The translations under genes were made by a program, and so were the position numbers. From DASYYE01 sp035946955 (GTDB lineage Bacteria > Actinomycetota > Actinomycetes > Streptosporangiales > Streptosporangiaceae): a stretch of 44,253 bases of DNA. The stretch lies in assembly GCA_035946955.1 (NCBI GenBank), contig DASYYE010000365.1:1-44253 (forward strand), given 5' to 3'. Under the pieces are notes generated by a model that searched no databases, was not told the DNA's origin, and saw nothing but the letters and a program-made list of their open reading frames with translations. Positions 1-7,263 of this stretch are shown piece after piece; the stretch's first letter is position 1, and each line of letters starts with the position of its first letter.

Positions 1-1
1 C

Positions 2-784
2 AACCTCGGCGACCTCCTCGGCCTGGCTCCGGGGGGTGAGTACTGGCTCGACCAGAGAACCAGCTCGGTGTGGCCCTTTGGCCAGACCACGAAGATCCTC
101 AACGACGGGTCACTGTCCACCAGCAACCAGGCGGGCTGGTACGACAGCCTGTCCAACCCCGACGCGGCCGGCTCAGCATACTTCGGCGAACCGACCTCCC
201 AGATCGACCTGCTGCGGGCACTGCACCCCAGGGTCGTCACGCTCACCATCGGCGGCAACGACCTGGGTTTCGCCGACATCATCGAAACCTGCATCTTCGA
301 GCCGTGCCGCCAGTGGTTCGCCAACCCCGCCGGCCCAGACCAGATCGACACCAGGCTGGCCAGCCTGGCACCCCTGCTCGAACAAGCCTTCGCCGACGTG
401 AGGGCAGCCGCGGGCACGAGCAACGTCTACGCGGTGACCTACCCCTCCCCGGTCGCCTACGACCCGGGCCAGCCCTCTGAGAGCACCGACTGCACCATGA
501 TCTACAACAGCGACCGGCAGTGGCTGAACGCCAAGCTGCCCGAACTCACGAACACCATCATCACTGCGGCCAAACAGGCCGGGATCAAATACATCGACAT
601 CAGCACGCTGTTCAGCGGCCACGCCGCGTGCACCCAGAACTCCTACGTGATCAAGCCTGCCGCCCTGTTCCCGCCGACCCCCTGGGACTGCTACACCGTC
701 CCGTGCAGTGACAACTGGTTCCACCCGGACACCTCCGGCTACCAGGCCATGGAGCAGGCCATCGCAGCCAAGATCACTTTCTAA
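2..784 (+). CDS. SGNH/GDSL-family secreted hydrolase, 5' end outside window
   Basis: The frame is open from the first bases of the window, so the N-terminus (signal peptide and GDSL nucleophile block) lies upstream. Of the 260 visible residues, block III is clear (TIGGNDLGF, GGND at about 84-87) and a block-V-like end is present (DNWFHPDTSGY, Asp 237 and His 241). Several cysteines (TCIFEPC, DCTM, DCYTVPC) suggest disulfides and an exported protein. The family is that of actinobacterial SGNH esterases/lipases, which hydrolyse ester bonds with a Ser-His(-Asp) site; the exact substrate cannot be read. It is followed 61 bp downstream by another exported protein on the same strand, so the two may be co-transcribed. 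Family assignment is firm; the role is inferred. Confidence 0.88.
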   Translation, partial: NLGDLLGLAPGGEYWLDQRTSSVWPFGQTTKILNDGSLSTSNQAGWYDSLSNPDAAGSAYFGEPTSQIDLLRALHPRVVTLTIGGNDLGFADIIETCIFEPCRQWFANPAGPDQIDTRLASLAPLLEQAFADVRAAAGTSNVYAVTYPSPVAYDPGQPSESTDCTMIYNSDRQWLNAKLPELTNTIITAAKQAGIKYIDISTLFSGHAACTQNSYVIKPAALFPPTPWDCYTVPCSDNWFHPDTSGYQAMEQAIAAKITF

Positions 785-845
785 GGCCGTACCCGTCCAC
801 CTTCTGGGCCGCCAGCAACCGTAGAAGAGAAAAGGAGCACCCACC

Positions 846-1433
846 ATGCCCAAGCACCGGATAGGCGCGGTCTTCACCGCTTTCGCCGCGGTCGCGGCCT
901 GCGCGCTGTGGGCACCCGCCGCCGCCCAGGCGGCCACCACCTCACACATGAGCCTGGCGCACCACCCGCTGGCCTCCTCCGCTGCCGCGCCTGGCCACCG
1001 CAGCCCTCCCCGTGACAACTGGTGGCAGTGCTCACCCGGCCTGGGCGGGTACCAATGCGACCACACCGACCCATACCAGACGGGATGCGCCAGCAGCGGG
1101 GTGTTCAAGGCCTCGGGCAACGCCTGGCTTGGCAGCGAACACTGGCAGGTCCAGCTCTACTACTCCACCGCATGCGGCACCGTATGGTCACGCCTGCAAC
1201 TGCTCAGCGGCGCCAACAACTGCTGGGCCTGCCTCCTCCAAGTGCAGCGCTACTACTACGGCTCGAACGACGCCCATTCGGAGGTCGGGTCGGCCGACGG
1301 CTCCCTCTACTCGGGCGCCTGGACCGACCAGCTCTACCTCCCCTGCGGAGGCTCGATGACCGGCGCCTCCGATCTGTGGCACTACTGGTACGGCCCCCTC
1401 GGTAACTCCAACAGCTGGAACCCAGGCTGCTAA
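846..1433 (+). CDS. Secreted DUF2690-like protein
   Basis: A 195-residue protein with an AAGGAG ribosome site at 832-837, 8 bases before the ATG. It opens with a Sec signal peptide (MPKHRIGAV, hydrophobic run, AQAA near 28-31). The mature part has the DUF2690 pattern: a Cys followed by DP, a second Cys (GCASS), a strand of the type VQLYYSTAC and then WSRLQL. In actinobacteria DUF2690 is often fused to a helix-turn-helix or kinase; here it is exported and stands alone. Extra cysteines (NCWACL, LPCGG, final GC) and many Trp/Tyr suggest a small disulfide-linked extracellular domain that might bind carbohydrate or the cell wall. No catalytic motif is visible. DUF assignment is from pattern memory only. 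Confidence 0.75.
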   Translation: MPKHRIGAVFTAFAAVAACALWAPAAAQAATTSHMSLAHHPLASSAAAPGHRSPPRDNWWQCSPGLGGYQCDHTDPYQTGCASSGVFKASGNAWLGSEHWQVQLYYSTACGTVWSRLQLLSGANNCWACLLQVQRYYYGSNDAHSEVGSADGSLYSGAWTDQLYLPCGGSMTGASDLWHYWYGPLGNSNSWNPGC

Positions 1434-1442
1434 GAGCATGCC

Positions 1443-1546
1443 TCACGTGGTGAGCTTTCTGAGCTTCTTGCAGCAGGTGATAGCGACACCCAGGGTCAGG
1501 AAGGCGAGGAGTGACGGCGTGGCGTTCGTAACGCAGGGTCAACGGC
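1443..1546 (-). pseudogene. 3' remnant of an IS5-type transposase
   Basis: Read on the minus strand, the block starts with LRYERHA and, after a one-base frame change, continues AFLTLGVAITCC-KKLRKLTT and a TGA at 1443-1445. This resembles the C-terminus of IS5-family DDE transposases, where a RYERR segment is followed by AFLTLA and a basic end. Only about 35 codons remain, the catalytic residues are absent and the frame is broken. It follows the truncated IS481 transposase directly, which implies a deletion or insertion joining two elements. The family assignment rests on a short motif. Confidence 0.5.
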
Positions 1547-2107
1547 TTTCAGTCCGCCGCCGCCGTCGAGCATCACCCCGCCCATGACATCGACCTGCCA
1601 CAGCTCCATCGGCGCCCCGCGTTCCCACCGCCGGTACTCCCGCCGCTTCCGCCGCGCCCGCGCCGAGCTGGCCAGGCCCAGCCGGGCCAGCGCCCGCCCG
1701 ATAGCCGCCCGGCTCGGCAGCGGGTCGAACCCCTCCCGCTCCAGCCGCCAGCGCAGCCGGCCTTCACCCCACCCCGGATGCAGCCCCCGCAACTCCACCA
1801 GCCGCACCTCCACCACCGCCGCCACCTGGTGCGGGCACGACGACGGCTTGTGGGAGCGGTCCGCCAGGCCTTCCAGCCCTCCGGCCGCATACCGGCCCAG
1901 CCAGCCATGCAGCGCCTGTCTGCTCACCCCCGTCTTCGCCGCCGCCTCGCTGACCGAAAGGCCATCCTCGATGACCGCCAGCACCGTCTGATACCGCTGC
2001 CCCGTCACACTGAGCTCCCTGAGCGCCAGCCCCACCCCCTCGGCTCCCACACAGCAGCCGAGACCAGGCAGGGACAACCTGTCAAGGATCAACCGAGACG
2101 GTGTCAA
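1545..2107 (-). pseudogene. Truncated IS481-family transposase
   Basis: The N-terminal half is intact: a winged helix-turn-helix (VLAVIEDGLSVSEAAA then TGVSRQALHGWLGRY, residues about 42-74), a second helical region (HPGWGEGRLRWRLEREG) and the start of the integrase core with the first catalytic Asp (MELWQVDVMGG, near residue 172). The sequence leaves the family after GGGGLKAVD, so the second Asp and the Glu are missing and the protein cannot transpose. The start is uncertain: ATG 2107 gives an odd leader, and GTG 2035 (VGLALRELSV) fits the family better. IS481 transposases normally run to about 320-400 residues. Confidence 0.8.
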
Positions 2108-2169
2108 CCATCAGCCGGGACACCGTCAAACAACAGCTGAGCCTGATACGTCAAGGATCAGCCGAGTAC
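2080..2169 (-). repeat. Three 21-bp direct repeats at the IS end
   Basis: Near-identical units begin at 2080 (TGTCAAGGATCAACCGAGAC), 2102 (TGTCAACCATCAGCCGGGAC) and 2149 (CGTCAAGGATCAGCCGAGTA). The first two are spaced 22 bp, the third 47 bp further. Multiple copies of such a unit next to the transposase are typical of transposase-binding ends in IS481-type elements; function is inferred. Confidence 0.7.
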
Positions 2170-2180
2170 AGACATTCTCA

Positions 2181-2257
2181 TGGTGGGGTGGCTGGGACTC
2201 GAACCCAGGACCGGCGGATTATGAGTCCGCTGCTCTAACCGGCTGAGCTACCACCCC
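2181..2257 (-). tRNA. tRNA with CAT anticodon (elongator Met or Ile2), CCA encoded
   Basis: On the minus strand the molecule starts GGGGTGG, has the D-arm (TAGCTCAGCCGGTTAGAGCA), an anticodon loop CTCATAA between GCGGA and TCCGC, the T-arm (GGTTCGAGTCC) and the 3' acceptor CCACCCC, discriminator A and an encoded CCA (2181-2183). All four stems pair. CAT can be elongator Met or Ile2, where C34 becomes lysidine and reads AUA. The GACTCATAATC loop context occurs in both, so identity is left open. An IS scar ends about 11 bp past its 3' end. Confidence 0.93.
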
Positions 2258-2300
2258 GTGCCCGGTCGGGCGCGCCGCCGTGTAGGGTACCGCACCCCCC

Positions 2301-2317
2301 GGGTGCTATCAGCACTC
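2301..2317 (-). terminator. Small hairpin downstream of the conservon GTPase
   Basis: GTGCT-ATC-AGCAC at 2303-2315, extendable by one G-T and one G-C pair, lies 7-23 bases past the GTPase stop and before the tRNA. It has no U-run and may terminate or merely separate the two transcripts. Confidence 0.35.
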
Positions 2318-2323
2318 CCTGCG

Positions 2324-2923
2324 CTAGCGGGTGCTGAGTTGCATTGCCATCGCGTGCTCCACCAGCGTGATCAGAGTCCGCTTGGTTGAGGAGCGTTCGC
2401 GAGCATCACATTCCACGACGGGGACGTTGGGGCTTACCGAGAGCGCTTCATGGACGTCGGCCACCGTGTGGGGGTACCTGCCGTTGAACCCGTTGATGCC
2501 CACGATGAACGGCAGGCCAGCCGTTTCAAAGTAGTCCACGGCCGGGAACGAGTCGGCTAGGCGACGTGTGTCGACCAGCACCACGGCACCGATGGCGCCC
2601 TGGATCAGGTCATCCCACATGAACCAGAACCGGTGCTGGCCAGGCGTGCCGAACAGGTAGAGGATGAGCCCGGCGTCCAGGGTCACCCTGCCGAAGTCCA
2701 TAGCCACGGTGGTGGTGGTCTTGTCTGGCGTGTGCTGGAGGTCGTCCACGTCCACGCTCGCTGAGGTCATCACCGCCTCGGTCGTGAGTGGCGTGATCTC
2801 CGACACGGACCCAACGAAAGTCGTTTTGCCCACACCGAACCCGCCGGCGACGACGATCTTTACAGACGTCATCGCCGCTTCTGCGGGCTCGTTCCGCAGC
2901 GATCTAGAGCTTCCGAAGTCCAC
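2324..2923 (-). CDS. Conservon GTP-binding protein (CvnD type)
   Basis: A 199-residue small GTPase, the last gene of a four-gene conservon. The P-loop is GGFGVGKTT (near 27-35), switch II is LFGTPGQHRF, and the base-recognition region is degenerate (INGFNG in place of NKxD), as is usual in this MglA/Ras-like bacterial family. In the family it acts at the membrane with Roadblock and DUF742 partners, receiving a signal from the histidine kinase; this is known from Streptomyces conservons, not shown here. The chosen start MDFGSSRS is conserved in the family and overlaps the 3' end of the DUF742 gene by 20 bp, implying translational coupling. Confidence 0.93.
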   Translation of the reverse strand: MDFGSSRSLRNEPAEAAMTSVKIVVAGGFGVGKTTFVGSVSEITPLTTEAVMTSASVDVDDLQHTPDKTTTTVAMDFGRVTLDAGLILYLFGTPGQHRFWFMWDDLIQGAIGAVVLVDTRRLADSFPAVDYFETAGLPFIVGINGFNGRYPHTVADVHEALSVSPNVPVVECDARERSSTKRTLITLVEHAMAMQLSTR

Positions 2924-3329
2924 TTAGTACCCTTTCGAGCAGGTTGAGGTCCGGGCGACCCTGTGCGTGGTCTAGCTGGTGCACTCGCACCAGCCCCTCA
3001 ACTGCCATATCCGCGACAAGAACCCTGGCAACGCCCAGGGGCATCCTGAGCACGGCAGAAATTTCGGCGACGGACCGCCAATCGCGGCAAAACCCGAGGA
3101 TAGCCTGACACTCAGGACTGAGCACAGACAAGTCGCGGGCCTCGTAGTGTGAAGCCGCGACCATTGCCTCGATCTGAAGCTGATACCGCGGTTTGGTACG
3201 TCCACCTGTCACCGCGTAGGGCCGGACCAGCGAACGTCCTGGACTGTCCGCCTCTACTGTGTGCTTCCCATTTGAGGACCCATGCCGCCCACTAGCTTGG
3301 GGCCAGTCATCCCGGCCGGGCCCGGCCAT
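2904..3329 (-). CDS. DUF742 protein of the conservon (CvnC type)
   Basis: A 141-residue protein with the DUF742 signature: SLVRPYAVTGGRT (near 33-45), then a winged-helix-like part with SPECQAILGFC, SVAEISAVLRMPLGVARVL and MAVEGLVRV, ending in LLERVLSGLRKL. In conservons DUF742 proteins bind the Roadblock/GTPase pair; they carry a DNA-binding-like fold but act in signalling. ATG 3329 shares a base with the TAA of the upstream Roadblock gene (TAATG) and has GGAGAGG upstream; its 3' end overlaps the GTPase start. The hydrophilic first 30 residues are variable in the family. Confidence 0.93.
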   Translation of the reverse strand: MAGPGRDDWPQASGRHGSSNGKHTVEADSPGRSLVRPYAVTGGRTKPRYQLQIEAMVAASHYEARDLSVLSPECQAILGFCRDWRSVAEISAVLRMPLGVARVLVADMAVEGLVRVHQLDHAQGRPDLNLLERVLSGLRKL

Positions 3330-3766
3330 TAACCTCTCCAGTCACTCCCGCCATCCTCTGACCCATACGCGCTGCGCACTTCCGGTGTGAGGGCACGCCC
3401 CACCCGTTCCACGAGCAGCGTCATCTCGTAGGCGACCAGGCCCATATCGCAGTCAACCGAGGCGAGCACTGCGAGGCTCGACCCATCGCTGATAGCCATC
3501 ACCAAAAGCAGCCCACGCTGCATCTCTACAACTGTCTGAGATACGGGTCCGCCTTCGAACACCCGCGCGGCACCCTGCGTCAGGCTGGTAAGCCCAGAGG
3601 TCACCGCTGCCAACTGGTCGACCCGATCGGCAGGGAACCCATTCGAGAACGCAAGCGGCAGACCGTCGGACGAAACGACGATCGCGTGCGCAACGGCTGG
3701 GACCCGCTCCACGAAGTTCGTGATCAGCCAGTTCAAGTCCTGGACCGGCCGGGCTAGCGGGCTCAC
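3329..3766 (-). CDS. Roadblock/LC7 protein of the conservon (CvnB type)
   Basis: A 145-residue Roadblock/LC7 domain: LNWLITNFVERVPAV at the start, then AIVVSSDGLPLAFS, the helix region DQLAAVTSGLTSLTQGAA, and the strands VVEMQRGLLLVMAI and SLAVLAS. Roadblock proteins dimerise and bind MglA-like GTPases as activators or scaffolds. GTG 3766 is preceded by AAGGAGG (3774-3780) at good spacing. It lies 73 bp after the kinase gene, with a 6-bp-arm hairpin (3786-3804) in the gap that may tune relative expression, and is coupled to the DUF742 gene by a one-base overlap. Confidence 0.94.
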   Translation of the reverse strand: MSPLARPVQDLNWLITNFVERVPAVAHAIVVSSDGLPLAFSNGFPADRVDQLAAVTSGLTSLTQGAARVFEGGPVSQTVVEMQRGLLLVMAISDGSSLAVLASVDCDMGLVAYEMTLLVERVGRALTPEVRSAYGSEDGGSDWRG

Positions 3767-3785
3767 TAACAGTCCTCCTTTCTTC

Positions 3786-3804
3786 GTGGCCTAAGCATGG
3801 CCAC
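3786..3804 (-). promoter_or_regulatory. Hairpin between the kinase and Roadblock genes
   Basis: GTGGCC-TAAGCAT-GGCCAC forms a perfect 6-bp stem in the 73-bp gap between the first two conservon genes. It could be a processing or attenuation site that sets the kinase to Roadblock ratio; this is inferred from position alone. Confidence 0.3.
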
Positions 3805-3839
3805 ATCGATGACGGCGGGGCATTCAAATCGGGAAACTG

Positions 3840-6800
3840 TCATTGGGAACTTTCTTCCCCTTTTGTCTCACTGCCACGCGCTGCCGCACGGGCCTCTCGG
3901 ACCCCGCGCTGGAAGCTCGCCAGCCGGTCCCTGGTCTGTGACGCCGAGCGCTGCGGAACAGGGGTACTGGCCGGGGCACTTACACCAACTCCACCTGGTA
4001 CGAGGTTTGCCTGTGGCACACGCTTGGGGAGCCCGGCCCCGGTCATCCCACCGGACACCGGGTCGTGGGCCACCTCCGCGGCCCGCCATCCCTCATCCGA
4101 CGGGGACGTCCAGACTGGCTCTTCTTCTTCATCGGCAACGGGAGCCGTGGCCGTGGCACTAGCCGTGGCCGTGGCACTAGCCGTCGCCGCCGCAGTGGTC
4201 ACGCTGGAGGAGCGGTCGGCACCATGCCTGCCCCGGCGGAACCAGTCGGACTCCACGGACTCAAAGATCGGGAGCCGGTTCTCCTCGCCGGTGGTCGCGG
4301 ACGGCGGCACGATCACCGAGCGCTGGCCGAGGTCTGCGGTAAGGGAGAGCGACGGTAGCGCGAGGTCGTCCTCGTGCGAAGGGGTCGCCGGGGTGCCGTC
4401 CAGGGGCGACATGTCGATGCCGCGAGCTGGGGCCGCCGTCATGGGCGCCCCGAGAACGGAGTCCAGCAACGTGTCCGCGACGGGCGACGTGTCTTCGGCC
4501 GCTGGCGGCTGGGCAATGTCGTCTAGGAGACCTGCACCTGCATTGGCCACCGCAGGCTCGTCGTGGCGCTCCACCGACGGCGGGGTGGTCACGGCCGGGA
4601 ACTGGTCGGTCTCATTCAGCTCGGGCCGCAGTGGCGTGAACTTCGGTGTGCGAGCGGCAGCGACCGCCTCGAACGCGGCGGTGCGGCCACCGCCGGACCC
4701 GTCTTCTCCCGGCCAGCCCCGGCCGCCTGGCCCACCAGCGGGCAGCGCGCCCCCTGGCCCGCCACCGGTCAGCGCACCGGGGGTTGGGGTCGCGGGAAAC
4801 TCGAAACTGCTCAGGTTGGGTGACGCGGGAACGGCATCGTGGCTGATCACCTCATCAGGCAGCCACACGAGCGCAGTCAGCCCGGCCGCCTGTGCGTGCC
4901 TGAGCCTGACCCGGACGCCATGCCGGGCCGCCAGCCGGGCGACCACGAACAGGCCCATGCGGCGGGACACCGCCACGTCCACCACAGGCGGGTTGTCCAG
5001 CCGCCAGTTGGCATGGGCCATTTCCTCGGCACCCATGCCCACGCCCTGGTCGGAAATGTCGATCAGCACGCCGCCGCTGTTGAGCAGGTGCCCGGACACA
5101 TTCACCGGAGTTTCGGAGGCAGAGAACGAGGTCGCGTTCTCGACCAGCTCGGCCAGCAGGTGCACCACGTCATTGACCGCGTTGCCACGGACGGAGATAC
5201 CAGGCTGCACATTGAGCATGACGCGCTCGTACTGCTCGATCTCGGACACGGCGGCGCGGAGCACGTCCACCAGGGGCACCGCCTGCGTCCACCGTCTCGA
5301 CAGCTCGTGGCCCGCGAGGACCAGCAGGTTCTCCGAGTTGCGGCGCATGCGGGTGGCGAGGTGGTCCATGTGGAACAGGTTGGCCAGCCGCTCCGGGTCC
5401 TGCTCGCCCTGTTCCAGGTCGTCGATCAGCCGGATCTGGCGTTCGACCAGCGACTGACTGCGGCGGGAGAGGTTGACGAACATGGCGTTGACGTTGCCGC
5501 GCAGTGCCGCCTCGTTCGCCGCCAGCCGGACTGCCTCCCGGTGGACCTGGTCGAAGGCCCGGGCGACTTCACCGATCTCGTCGCTGGAATCGACGTCGAT
5601 CGGTTCGATTTCGAGCGGGCCGTCCGCACCACCGCCCTCACTCATCCGGCGGACGGTCTCCGGCAGCTGCACACCCGCGATCTCCAGGGCCCGTGCCCGC
5701 AGCCGCCGCAGCGGGCCGACCATGGACCGCGCCACCACGATGGTGGCCAGGACCGCCAGACCGAGCACGATCAGGACCGCGAGACCGGTGGTGACCGCCG
5801 CGGCGACCGCACTATTACGCAGGCTGGTCGCACGTGCGAGGATCGCCCGGCCGAGGGACTGTTCGGTGACGCCGAACACGTCAACGACCATGTGCGACAT
5901 GGCCCCGTACCAGTCGTCCGGACTGAAGCTGACGCTGCTCAGGTTGCCGCCGTTCCCCCCAGACAGAACCTGTCCCTCATCCTGTGGCGCCAGGTCCGCG
6001 ACGACACCACCGCTGCTGTTGAGGAACTGGATCTGGCCGGTGGTCGCGGCATGCTCGAACTCGATCAGGTTCGCCTGGCGGTCGGAGTTGGCCGCCCGGA
6101 GCGCGATGAGCCCGTTCGGGGTCAGGCTGCCCTGGACCAGGCCGGCCACGAGCAGTGCCCGCTCCTGCGCGGCGTCGTTCTTCATCTGCGAGACGAGCCC
6201 CAGCACCCGGGCATCCTGCACGAGGGTGGGGTCACTGCCACCAGTGGCAGCGGCGTCTTCGAGGACGAGCAGGTCGTCTATTACGTTGGTGTACTTCTGC
6301 TCCGCGACCAGCGCCGGCAGGGAGGTCGCGGTAGCGGAGTCACGGAGCTCGGGGAGGACCACGTTCAGCTCGTAACGCGCGGTAAGTGCCTCCTGCTGGA
6401 CCTGCGCAGGGAAGGACGTGCCGATCTGCGCAAGCTCGCCGTCGACCACCCGCAGCGCCTGGTTGGTGCTGGACTGCTGCGCCACCACCACATTGAGCTC
6501 CTGCACCGCCTGGTTCGCATTGGCGGTGCAGTAGAGCAGACAGTTACGGCCCTGCGGCAGCGCAATGTAGTAGACGGTCTGGCCGCTCTCGTCCTGCAGG
6601 CGCTGCACCAAGGTGGTGATGTTCTCGCTGAGGGTGGCGAGCTGGACTGAACGCTGGAAGGCGGCTGCGCTTTGGACGGACTGGGCAATACGGATACTGC
6701 CGAGGATCAGGGCTGTCAGGGTGGGGATCGCGATCAGCAGCAGCAGCCGCGAGCGGAGCCGCCAGTCCTTCAGCGCACGCCCGGCCCAGAAACCCCGCCC

Positions 6801-6995
6801 CGCCGCCTCAATGCTTTCTATGCGCCGGGGCGCCCTACTGACGCCGCGGCCATCACCCCCCGCGCCCAAGGCCGCGGGCCGTTCGTTACTCACTTGCTCA
6901 AACCCTGTCCTTGCGCCAGTCCACCCACCGTCACCGGGTCGGGCCAGCTGACGCGTGCTCTTATTACCTGAGCGCACGGCGTCCCGGCCTCTCAC
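3840..6995 (-). CDS. NIT-domain sensor histidine kinase (CvnA type)
   Basis: A 1051-residue membrane kinase, first gene of the conservon. A long N-terminal tail leads to membrane segment 1 (LLLLIAIPTLTALIL, about 84-100), an extracellular nitrate/nitrite-sensing (NIT) domain (to about 345; it contains NCLLYCTANANQAV), membrane segment 2 (about 395-420), HAMP, a helical dimerisation part with FHMDHLATRMRRNSEN, and a HATPase domain with N-box ELVENAT (near 615) and G1-box DISDQGVGMG. The C-terminal ~330 residues are Pro/Gly/Ala-rich and disordered, with a TATASATATAS run. GTG 6995 gives the longest form; GTG 6893 (VSNERPAALG) is an alternative, and neither has a strong ribosome site. The ligand is not proven. 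Confidence 0.9.
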   Translation of the reverse strand: MRGRDAVRSGNKSTRQLARPGDGGWTGARTGFEQVSNERPAALGAGGDGRGVSRAPRRIESIEAAGRGFWAGRALKDWRLRSRLLLLIAIPTLTALILGSIRIAQSVQSAAAFQRSVQLATLSENITTLVQRLQDESGQTVYYIALPQGRNCLLYCTANANQAVQELNVVVAQQSSTNQALRVVDGELAQIGTSFPAQVQQEALTARYELNVVLPELRDSATATSLPALVAEQKYTNVIDDLLVLEDAAATGGSDPTLVQDARVLGLVSQMKNDAAQERALLVAGLVQGSLTPNGLIALRAANSDRQANLIEFEHAATTGQIQFLNSSGGVVADLAPQDEGQVLSGGNGGNLSSVSFSPDDWYGAMSHMVVDVFGVTEQSLGRAILARATSLRNSAVAAAVTTGLAVLIVLGLAVLATIVVARSMVGPLRRLRARALEIAGVQLPETVRRMSEGGGADGPLEIEPIDVDSSDEIGEVARAFDQVHREAVRLAANEAALRGNVNAMFVNLSRRSQSLVERQIRLIDDLEQGEQDPERLANLFHMDHLATRMRRNSENLLVLAGHELSRRWTQAVPLVDVLRAAVSEIEQYERVMLNVQPGISVRGNAVNDVVHLLAELVENATSFSASETPVNVSGHLLNSGGVLIDISDQGVGMGAEEMAHANWRLDNPPVVDVAVSRRMGLFVVARLAARHGVRVRLRHAQAAGLTALVWLPDEVISHDAVPASPNLSSFEFPATPTPGALTGGGPGGALPAGGPGGRGWPGEDGSGGGRTAAFEAVAAARTPKFTPLRPELNETDQFPAVTTPPSVERHDEPAVANAGAGLLDDIAQPPAAEDTSPVADTLLDSVLGAPMTAAPARGIDMSPLDGTPATPSHEDDLALPSLSLTADLGQRSVIVPPSATTGEENRLPIFESVESDWFRRGRHGADRSSSVTTAAATASATATASATATAPVADEEEEPVWTSPSDEGWRAAEVAHDPVSGGMTGAGLPKRVPQANLVPGGVGVSAPASTPVPQRSASQTRDRLASFQRGVREARAAARGSETKGEESSQ
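4144..4179 (+). repeat. 18-bp perfect tandem repeat in the kinase tail
   Basis: Two identical 18-bp units (GCCGTGGCCGTGGCACTA) lie back to back inside the kinase coding sequence and encode the TATASA repeats of its disordered tail. Length change by slippage would be in frame. Confidence 0.75.
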
Positions 6996-7263
6996 CTAGG
7001 CACCGTTGCGACCCCCCACGGGTCTGCGGCGCAACCGACATGGCGCTCCCCTTCCGCCGTGACGACCTGGGAGGGTTCGCAATCGACGCGGCTAGGGAGC
7101 TAACACTAACCGTTGGACGACCACGAGGTAGCAATTCTCACACCACCCGGGAAACCTGACGATCCGGGCGTTCAATGACACCCGCTGCCAGTAGGGTACT
7201 CTCTGGCGCTACGTAGTGTTTCGCCTGTACAAAAGTGTGTGGACTCCGCGCCAAGGAGATGCA
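6996..7263. promoter_or_regulatory. Divergent intergenic region between the NIT kinase and the binding protein
   Basis: A 268-base gap separates the minus-strand conservon from the plus-strand binding-protein gene, so both promoters should lie here. A TAGGGT near 7192-7197 is a plausible -10 for the plus-strand gene, but the -35 is unclear. AAGGAG at 7253-7258 is the ribosome site of the binding protein. No clear operator palindrome was found. Confidence 0.4.

Larger units (their letters stand above)
1443..2169 (-). mobile_element. Decayed insertion-sequence scar (IS481-type with an IS5-type tail)
   Basis: This block holds the 5' two-thirds of an IS481-like transposase followed, in the same orientation, by what looks like the last ~35 codons of a different (IS5-type) transposase. 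Three 21-bp end repeats lie upstream of the transposase at 2080-2169, where an IS481 terminus would be expected. The outer end stops about 11 bp from the 3' end of a tRNA gene. No intact transposase is present, so the element is inactive. Confidence 0.7.

Noticed and set aside
173..1120. Minus-strand frame across the SGNH and DUF2690-like genes
   Set aside because: Overlaps two genes with clear motifs and ribosome site; composition is that of a shadow frame.
4839..6650. A ~600-codon open frame on the plus strand opposite the NIT kinase
   Set aside because: It mirrors the minus-strand kinase gene in a GC-biased genome, with a His/Gln/Arg-rich composition and no motif; the kinase has clear domains.
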